Positions 1 to 12,987 of a DNA stretch of 12,987 bases are shown piece by piece. A program made the translations under genes and the position numbers. Position 1 is the first letter of the stretch; every line of letters starts with the position of its first letter. The stretch spans positions 42,501 to 55,487 of the forward strand of contig NZ_AKWY02000013.1 in the NCBI RefSeq assembly GCF_000306255.2, in the 5' to 3' direction. Origin of the DNA: Leptospira noguchii serovar Panama str. CZ214. Lineage in GTDB: Bacteria; Spirochaetota; Leptospiria; Leptospirales; Leptospiraceae. Under the pieces are notes generated by a model. The model was not told the origin of the DNA and ran no database searches. It saw only the letters and a program-made list of their open reading frames with translations.

Positions 1-589
1 AAGAATGATTTAACACACGAGAACAGAAATGTCCTCCTCCAGTGTCCATTAGCTTTTGGGCAAGTGAATGACGCAGTGAGTGAGGATGAATTTTTTTTCC
101 AAGGCAGGTTAGAACATTCCAAGAATTGACTATTTTCTGCAATCCTCTTGTGGACAACGGTCTTCGAGGAGCCCTGTTTCGTCCTGGGCAAGAAAGGAAA
201 AAATAATCCGAATTTGAATCAAATAGGCTATGATATTCCTTTAGGCTATTTAAAACCTTGTCCGAAATGACTGAGTAAGATACTTTTCCACCCTTTCGGA
301 TATAACTGACAAGAGTTTCACCGGATGGCGCCTTTAGAATGTTGCTAAATCGAAGAGATACAACCTCTTTGGCTCGCATTCCGGTAGTTGACATTACCAG
401 GAATAGACAGCGGTTACGATGTTCCATTTCGCTACTTGGATTTGAGAATCGTTTCGAAAGTTCCATCATAGTCTCGTCAGTGAGTCCCTTTCCAAAAAAG
501 GAACCTTCAGTTTGCAAAGGATATTTTGAATCCCTTGAATGCTTATTTCGGTATTTATTTAGTTCTATTACCTTATTTACTGCTGACAT
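1..589 (-). CDS. Tyrosine recombinase (XerC/XerD/phage-integrase type), C-terminus beyond window
   Basis: Site-specific DNA recombinase that would cut and rejoin DNA through a catalytic tyrosine. I translated the minus strand from an ATG at 589 (purine-rich AGGCGGGAAG upstream) and found 196 open codons to the window edge. Visible family motifs: TTGMRAKEVVSLR with the first catalytic Arg at residue 72, a beta-hairpin RKGGK with the likely catalytic Lys near 99-102, HPHSLRHSLA with the H-x-x-R box at H170/R173, and LNHS with the second His at 195. The catalytic Tyr would lie past position 1. The protein is compact: the catalytic domain begins about 50 residues in, so the usual N-terminal core-binding domain is largely missing or the start lies elsewhere. 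Between the HxxR and LNH boxes the reading GGGHFCS fits the family poorly, while the next frame reads EDISVL, so compensating frameshifts are possible. It diverges from the gene at 883 and suggests an integrated island. Confident on family, not on activity. Confidence 0.85.
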   Translation of the reverse strand, partial: MSAVNKVIELNKYRNKHSRDSKYPLQTEGSFFGKGLTDETMMELSKRFSNPSSEMEHRNRCLFLVMSTTGMRAKEVVSLRFSNILKAPSGETLVSYIRKGGKVSYSVISDKVLNSLKEYHSLFDSNSDYFFLSCPGRNRAPRRPLSTRGLQKIVNSWNVLTCLGKKIHPHSLRHSLAQKLMDTGGGHFCSRVLNHS

Positions 590-616
590 TCTTCCCGCCT
601 GTATAACTAAGGAGTG

Positions 617-632
617 AATATAAATTTATATT
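617..632. repeat. Perfect 16-bp AT-only palindrome upstream of the recombinase
   Basis: AATATAAATTTATATT is its own reverse complement. It lies 27 bases upstream of the recombinase ATG on the minus strand, where a promoter -10 region or an operator would be expected. Such AT-only dyads can also occur by chance in AT-rich spirochaete DNA, so a regulatory role is inference. Confidence 0.4.
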
Positions 633-758
633 GATAAAAGTCGAAGATTTTCTGATAGAATTTTATAATAATAAGAATTAAACATTCATTATTTTTAGAT
701 TACTAAACCCAGAAATAACATTCCAAACCATTCATGTTTATTCAAATCGAAAAAATTT

Positions 759-774
759 GAGATAAATGTATCTC
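759..774. repeat. Short inverted repeat (6-bp arms) in divergent intergenic region
   Basis: GAGATA and TATCTC are complementary arms separated by AATG. It sits in the 293-base region between the divergent recombinase and the gene at 883, together with the dyads at 617-632 and 819-844. The remainder of this intergenic stretch (590-882) is very AT-rich, and I see no gene or clear consensus promoter in it. Confidence 0.3.
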
Positions 775-818
775 CACTCTAATCTTAATATTTAAATTGA
801 ATGTGGAAATATTATGAA

Positions 819-844
819 ATATCTAAAATTTTAATTTTAGATAT
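819..844. repeat. Inverted repeat with 11-bp perfect arms upstream of the gene at 883
   Basis: ATATCTAAAAT and ATTTTAGATAT are exact reverse complements around a 4-base TTTA loop. The dyad ends 38 bases before the ATG at 883, a suitable place for an operator or a short hairpin in the 5' leader. With no GC in the stem beyond one pair it is a weak terminator candidate. Function is inferred from position only. Confidence 0.45.
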
Positions 845-882
845 GACTGCATAAAATTATGATAGCATAAAGCTGCATTTAA

Positions 883-1737
883 ATGAAAATTAATTCTGAC
901 TTCATTGCGGATCTTGAAATTCAATTTAAAAATGAAATGATAGAGGCTGGTTATAAGAATGTACCGGAATCAGGAGACGCGATATTCATTTCATATTTCA
1001 AACTTCAGCATAGATTGATTGACAGCGTTCCGAGGAACATACTTAAATCAGACATTTTTCAATGTCCGTCCGATTACCTAAATGGATTACATGAATTGGA
1101 AGAAAACATACGACAAGGAGCGAATATTAATAGCCATCAAAGTTCTCAATTGTTAGACGTTAAAAAGAATGATCCATTGCTTAATGATTGGGGAATTTAT
1201 CACTTACATTTAGGATTGAATTCTGAGCGAAATGGATTTGTTCAAAGGACTTCACCTTTATTATTCGCTCATTTTACTTATTCTACCGCATTTCTCATTG
1301 ATGTTATCAATCACGGAAATTGGAGTGATAATAATTTGATAGAAACATTACAGAGGAATTGGCCGGAAACAATCAGGCATTGGGAAGTCAAACTTCAAGA
1401 TATTGAAGAAATTAGTGCTTCTGAACGAGATAAAATTAGAAAAGCTGGTGGCCTATTATTTACAAAAATTAATGGTAAGATATTTGCCCCACCAGGAGGC
1501 GGTTACACAACTTCAGGTACCAGCATAAATGCCGTCATGGAATCAGATAAATTTAAATCGCATATAAGAGATATAGAGAAAGAAATTATATCCAATGCTA
1601 AAATTTACGAAAAAGCCATTAGACAAAAATTAGGAGTAAAGATTCAAAGCATTAAACTTAAATTAAAATTTCAATTAGGGAATTTATACGCTATTGAAGA
1701 AAATTATAATTTAACATTTAACTTAGGTCGAGTATAA
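883..1737 (+). CDS. Conserved-looking hypothetical protein with DWGIYHLHLG motif
   Basis: A 284-residue soluble protein with no signal peptide or membrane segment. I cannot name its function. Its most family-like features are LLNDWGIYHLHLG (about residues 99-111), followed by an RTSPLLFAHF strand and a DVINHGNWSD segment, a QRNWPE segment, and a glycine-rich APPGGGYTTSG stretch near residue 203. These look like fixed motifs of a widespread uncharacterised family rather than random sequence; the clustered His, Asp and Trp residues could be catalytic, but that is speculation. The C-terminal third is basic and probably helical. The start has no strong Shine-Dalgarno sequence. It is followed after 64 bases by an HNH-like gene in the same direction and is divergent from a recombinase, so it may be island cargo, possibly a defence or toxin partner. 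Confidence is for the gene being real. Confidence 0.8.
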   Translation: MKINSDFIADLEIQFKNEMIEAGYKNVPESGDAIFISYFKLQHRLIDSVPRNILKSDIFQCPSDYLNGLHELEENIRQGANINSHQSSQLLDVKKNDPLLNDWGIYHLHLGLNSERNGFVQRTSPLLFAHFTYSTAFLIDVINHGNWSDNNLIETLQRNWPETIRHWEVKLQDIEEISASERDKIRKAGGLLFTKINGKIFAPPGGGYTTSGTSINAVMESDKFKSHIRDIEKEIISNAKIYEKAIRQKLGVKIQSIKLKLKFQLGNLYAIEENYNLTFNLGRV

Positions 1738-1801
1738 ATATTTAGCTCTTTAAATTATTGCATTGTTATTTATCCATTAGATAATATTTGAAAAAATAAA
1801 A

Positions 1802-2746
1802 GTGACAGAATTTACAAAAAAATATCGGAAAATCGTTTCTTATCATGTTCCTGGTAATCTAAAAAACCAGCGTCCTCTCTATATTCTGAAAGAAGAAAAA
1901 GAAAAATGTAGATTTTGCTTACAAGAAAAGCCAAATGCGACATTTAAAAAAATTGCACATCCTATTCCAGAATTCTTAGGCAACAAACTATTTCGCTCAA
2001 AATCTGAATGCGATAAGTGCAATGAATTTTTCGATAAACATGTAGAAAATCATTTTGCAAACTATTTAGGTATAGAAAGAACTCTCAAATTTACAAAAGG
2101 GAAGAATGGAATTCCAGAATTTAATCAGGATAAGAATAAATTCTTTATTCGAGAAAATGGGGATAGCTCTATGCTTATCGGGCTGGATCCAACTTCGGAT
2201 CATGTAAGTGTAGATTTTGAAAAACAACTAATAAAATTTACTGTTCTCAAAAAACCTCATATCCCTTATGCTGCCTTTAAATGTCTTGTAAAAATTGCAT
2301 ATTCATTATTACCTCAAGCAAGCTCCACGCAATTCGAGTCTACACGTAAATTCTTAATCAATTCTGATTTTGAATCCACTGGAGGAATGTTCTTTCCATT
2401 AGTTTTTTCTTATTTTATTGATAACGTGACAGATTTTCTCGAAGCGTCCATCTTTCAAAGAATTGATGTGAAAGATAAAAGTATTCCGATAATTATTTTT
2501 CGGTTGTTTTACGGATCCCATATTTTTCAAACTCATCTTCCTAACATCGAATTTGATGATTCAAGTTCTATGATGAGGATTTTGGACCCAGGCGTCCCTT
2601 TGATCGGAGAATCAATCTTAGATTTAAATAACAATCAAATTGTCGCTGACGCAGTTCAAGAGCAAACAATGTCTTTTGAAGGTAGCAGTTCAGCGGTACC
2701 TTTAGAGGAAAATCGTCTATATCAATCTTTGAAGAAATTTCAATGA
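1802..2746 (+). CDS. HNH endonuclease-like protein
   Basis: A 314-residue protein beginning at GTG; no in-frame ATG gives a better start and the ribosome site is weak. The N-terminal third carries a zinc-finger HNH layout: C36-x2-C39, then H53-P-I-P-E57-FLG, then C70-x2-C73-N74 followed by FFDKHVE. This matches the CxxC...H(x)IPE.LG...CxxCN pattern of HNH_5-type nuclease domains, in which the four cysteines hold a structural zinc and the His and Asn belong to the beta-beta-alpha metal nuclease site. The rest (about residues 100-314) has no motif I recognise and may be the recognition or effector part. It follows the gene at 883 by 64 bases in the same orientation and may share its transcript. 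Alternatives: a homing-type or defence-type nuclease; the sequence does not decide. Confidence 0.75.
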   Translation: MTEFTKKYRKIVSYHVPGNLKNQRPLYILKEEKEKCRFCLQEKPNATFKKIAHPIPEFLGNKLFRSKSECDKCNEFFDKHVENHFANYLGIERTLKFTKGKNGIPEFNQDKNKFFIRENGDSSMLIGLDPTSDHVSVDFEKQLIKFTVLKKPHIPYAAFKCLVKIAYSLLPQASSTQFESTRKFLINSDFESTGGMFFPLVFSYFIDNVTDFLEASIFQRIDVKDKSIPIIIFRLFYGSHIFQTHLPNIEFDDSSSMMRILDPGVPLIGESILDLNNNQIVADAVQEQTMSFEGSSSAVPLEENRLYQSLKKFQ

Positions 2747-3046
2747 TACCTAGCAAAAAAACTTAACTAGAACAGGCTGATTTCTTTCGGATCTCGGAAT
2801 CTTAGGGGACATAATCCGAATTTTGTAACTTACCAAACAGTAAAGAATTGATCTGGCGTATAAATCAGATACTGAGAATAACCTACAAATTAGGCTGAAA
2901 CCGGAGTGACAAAGGATAAAATAACTTTTTATCTGATTAAATCATAAGGTATTCAAGGAACATTCATATCAAAGCAGTTTTGTTTTGGAAAAACTCCGAT
3001 ATATGCTTTTCTTTCGATGCTAAGACGTTAGCTAAAAGTAAGTATC

Positions 3047-3073
3047 TTGACAACTTACAATTTTTGTTATAAA
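3047..3073 (+). promoter_or_regulatory. Weak sigma-70-like promoter candidate
   Basis: TTGACA at 3047-3052 and TATAAA at 3068-3073 are separated by 15 bases, shorter than the usual 16-18. It is 670 bases upstream of the toxin ATG, so if used it implies a long leader. Only a pattern match. Confidence 0.2.
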
Positions 3074-3153
3074 CATGAACGGAGTGTTTGATCTAATTTT
3101 TTCAATTCAAATTTTCTCTAATGATTTCAGGAAATATTTGATTTAAATCTTTA

Positions 3154-3214
<61 letters not shown>

Positions 3215-3387
3215 TCCGAAAAGAATCGAAAACTGATTATTCATCGCTCTTCCCCTTTACCAAATTCAATTATTGGGCCCCGAAGTGATTTTTAACATTC
3301 CGTTTTCTTCGAAAAATCAGAATCTTAGTGATCTTTACTACCAATTTGGATGCATATTCTCATGGCATCAGTAAATCCTTGAGTCCA

Positions 3388-3432
3388 TCCGAAACCGGAT
3401 AATAAACTTTGTCCGAAATCAGATAATGAACT
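3388..3432 (+). repeat. Imperfect 21-base direct repeat, 24-base period
   Basis: The units at 3388-3408 and 3412-3432 both begin TCCGAAA and end with GATAAT-A/G-AACT; they differ at 3 of 21 positions. Side-by-side repeats a little over two helical turns apart, about 310 bases before the toxin gene, could be regulator binding sites or slippage remnants. Confidence 0.45.
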
Positions 3433-3644
3433 CACGTTGATTCAATTGTGCATAAATTCGGTGACAAACTAAATTCTTACTTTTGGCCCTTGTGTTTTCA
3501 TTCAATTTGATTCCAAACAAAAATCACTTTTTTCGGATTTAATATCGCCACAACAAGCCTCATTTTTTTCATAGTAAAATGAATCTTTTGTAATTTGAAT
3601 GTTTCTTTGCCTTTTTCATTTGAAACGAAAGGCATAACGTCATA

Positions 3645-3656
3645 AGTCGATCGACT
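3645..3656. repeat. Perfect 12-bp palindrome upstream of the toxin gene
   Basis: AGTCGATCGACT equals its own reverse complement and lies 87 bases before the toxin ATG, in otherwise AT-rich DNA. A dimeric regulator site is possible; position is the only support. Confidence 0.35.
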
Positions 3657-3743
3657 AACGGCTCTGGGCTTCTGTGCCGCATGAAACTGTGAAACAAAGA
3701 ATAAGAATCGAAAATAAGACCGAAGCAAAAAAGAAAAAAACAA

Positions 3744-11246
<7,503 letters not shown>

Positions 11247-11275
11247 ATAATTTAAGACAAAATTGGGAAGTTTAT

Positions 11276-11731
11276 ATGAATTATATTTCTAAAGTTATAT
11301 TAGTGATTAGCTATTTTTTCGTATCATTTCATATCATTAATTCAAAAGATAAAAGATTAGAAATAAAAAATTATATTTTTCAGAAAGATCAAGTTAAGAT
11401 TATTGAATATGCTCGACATCCATATAATGGTATAACAATAACAGCTGCTAATGTTGAAAAAGCTGAAAAAATTTTTAAGAACTACTTACGCGTTATCGAT
11501 CCAAAATTATTAAATAACTTAAATCTTTATAAAAGACAATATGTCGGAATACAATCACAAGGTAAACGAATTGTCTATATAAATTTTGCTAAGTCGATTT
11601 CGACATGGACTCGGAAAGACTGGGAAGATGACCTTTTCTTCTCATTGGATGGTGGTAGCAATTATATGAATGTGAAGGTTAATATCGATGATGAATTTTG
11701 TTTTGATTTTTCTGTTAACGGGGAAGCCTGA
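11276..11731 (+). CDS. Exported small protein, candidate immunity protein of the M91 toxin
   Basis: A 151-residue protein with an N-terminal hydrophobic segment (about residues 6-22, after MNYISK) that looks like a signal peptide or membrane anchor. The mature part has a YVGIQSQGKRIVYINF strand pair and a C-terminal DGGSNYMNVKVNIDDEF...NGEA block. I remember such blocks from uncharacterised small proteins but cannot name the family. Start chosen at ATG 11276 because GGGAAG lies at a good distance (11265-11270). It begins 29 bases after the toxin stop in the same direction, exactly where immunity genes of RHS toxins sit, and shares the AT-rich composition of the toxic tail. Export would place it outside the cytoplasm, which is odd for neutralising a cytosolic protease and may mean it blocks the toxin on arrival or has another job. 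Immunity role is inference. Confidence 0.75.
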   Translation: MNYISKVILVISYFFVSFHIINSKDKRLEIKNYIFQKDQVKIIEYARHPYNGITITAANVEKAEKIFKNYLRVIDPKLLNNLNLYKRQYVGIQSQGKRIVYINFAKSISTWTRKDWEDDLFFSLDGGSNYMNVKVNIDDEFCFDFSVNGEA

Positions 11732-11747
11732 GACTCGCAAAAACTAA
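11725..11747 (+). repeat. 23-base cassette-boundary direct repeat, copy 1
   Basis: Shares 21 of 23 bases with 12135-12157, with core CTCGCAA followed by A/G-AACTAA. It spans the TGA stop of the exported protein and ends two bases before the ATG of the DUF5071-like gene, filling the gap between them and leaving that gene without a visible Shine-Dalgarno sequence. Confidence 0.8.
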
Positions 11748-11749
11748 TA

Positions 11750-12157
11750 ATGGATCAAAATGAAATTTTTCAAAATTTACAAAATTTGGACTGGAGCTTA
11801 CCGGATGACATTCAAAAAAACGCAATTACTAATTTGCTCAAATGTACGGATGAAGAAATTGAATTATTAATTCTCCCTCTTACTAAATGGCATTGGGAAA
11901 ATGCCTCAATAGTATTAGAAAACATAGACCCGAAGTGTCTAGAAAAGTACACAGAAAAAATACTACTTTGGTTACAAGATAGAAATTGGCCAGGCTCAGA
12001 AAGAATCTTGAGAATTCTTAAAAAAATAGATAAAAAATGTATAATCAATTCGTTACTCTACTCGATTGATGTCGCGAAACGATCGAATGATACGATTTGG
12101 GAAGAATCACTTTTAGATTTTCTGGAAGAAATTGAGCCTGAGCCTCGCAAGAACTAA
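11750..12157 (+). CDS. DUF5071-like small protein, candidate immunity protein
   Basis: A 135-residue, probably all-helical cytosolic protein with no signal sequence. The central ILLWLQDRNWPGSERILRIL segment (about residues 70-89) is the hallmark I know from DUF5071, a helical-repeat-like family often found next to toxins and in mixed immunity arrays; the C-terminal IWEESLLDFLEEIEPE stretch also fits. Molecular function of the family is not established. The gene starts 18 bases after the stop of the exported protein, has no clear ribosome site of its own, and may depend on translational coupling. It lies almost exactly between the two 23-base direct repeats; its last seven codons plus stop fall within the second. 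This suggests it was acquired as a unit and may serve a toxin other than the M91 tail. Alternative: a generic HEAT-like protein unrelated to immunity. Confidence 0.8.
   Translation: MDQNEIFQNLQNLDWSLPDDIQKNAITNLLKCTDEEIELLILPLTKWHWENASIVLENIDPKCLEKYTEKILLWLQDRNWPGSERILRILKKIDKKCIINSLLYSIDVAKRSNDTIWEESLLDFLEEIEPEPRKN
12135..12157 (+). repeat. 23-base cassette-boundary direct repeat, copy 2
   Basis: Copy of 11725-11747 with two substitutions, 410 bases downstream. It encodes the last residues (PEPRKN) and TAA stop of the DUF5071-like gene. The first copy is read in a different frame (A, then stop), so the conservation is of DNA and not of protein. Confidence 0.8.
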
Positions 12158-12187
12158 AAAAGCAAATTCGAATGCCAATAAAACGCG

Positions 12188-12220
12188 GACTCACAATCCC
12201 CGCGGCAGGGATCGAAGCGG

Positions 12221-12224
<4 letters not shown>
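12188..12224 (+). other. GC-rich two-stem hairpin before the second RHS gene
   Basis: Outer arms GACTC (12188-12192) and GAGTC (12220-12224) enclose inner arms ATCCC (12196-12200) and GGGAT (12208-12212) with loop CGCGGCA. It stands out as GC-rich in an AT-rich spacer. The 3' arm overlaps the GGAG ribosome site (12219-12222) of the following gene, so folding could limit translation. The GGGATCGAAGCGG string looks like a conserved element, but I cannot name one. Confidence 0.45.

Positions 12225-12987
<763 letters not shown>

Noticed and set aside
339..617. Plus-strand open frame of 92 codons
   Set aside because: It is antisense to the tyrosine recombinase, whose catalytic motifs are clear on the minus strand; the plus-strand protein has no family character.
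2747..2790. Another cassette-type repeat after the HNH-like gene (TGATACCTAGCAAAAAAAC)
   Set aside because: Weak resemblance to the CTCGCAAAAAC core requiring gaps in an A-rich run.
3075..3146. Short 23-codon frame after the TTGACA/TATAAA pair
   Set aside because: No ribosome site and no recognisable sequence; too short to support as a gene.
12187..12196. Possible third copy of the 23-base cassette repeat (GGACTCACAA)
   Set aside because: Only about nine bases resemble the core and the rest does not align; not distinguishable from chance.

Overview
The window looks like an accessory region of a Leptospira genome. The evidence is a spirochaete-style lipoprotein signal on a giant SpvB/FG-GAP/RHS protein of a kind common in that genus, AT-rich flanking genes, and use of GTG and probably TTG starts. 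The genus call is inference from sequence style, not from a search.

Left part (1-2746): a minus-strand tyrosine recombinase, cut by the left edge of the window, diverges from two plus-strand genes. The first (883-1737) has a conserved-looking but unnamed fold, and the second (1802-2746) is an HNH-nuclease-like protein. The 293-base divergent intergenic region holds several AT-only palindromes. The arrangement reads as cargo next to an integrase. About 1 kb follows (2747-3743) in which I find no convincing gene.

Centre (3744-11246): one 2500-residue lipoprotein-type polymorphic toxin. In order it carries a lipoprotein signal, an SpvB-like N-terminal domain, seven FG-GAP-like GDxxGDG loops, a TcdB-middle-like region, many RHS/YD repeats, a standard RHS core end (DPTGH at residue 2295), and an AT-rich variable tail that matches the M91/NleD-type zinc metallopeptidase pattern (HELIH, then a conserved E, then TENMIR). 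It is in effect a fused TcB-TcC cocoon with an NleD-like cargo.

Right part (11276-12987): two small genes follow the toxin in the place where immunity genes sit. One is exported (11276-11731) and one is DUF5071-like (11750-12157). The second lies almost exactly between two 23-base near-identical direct repeats (21/23), each covering the stop codon of the gene before it but read in different frames, so it looks like a DNA-level cassette. Next comes a GC-rich stem-loop and a 16-bp inverted repeat around the start of a second RHS gene. In that gene a short secreted leader is joined in frame to a duplicate of the RHS core (12412 onward, equal to 8800 onward), which runs off the right edge. The duplicate is identical to the first copy except for one 132-base divergent block, a gene-conversion-like mosaic. 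Homologous recombination between the copies would exchange the M91 tail and its neighbours for whatever tail lies beyond the window, which is the expected layout of an RHS tip-switching locus.
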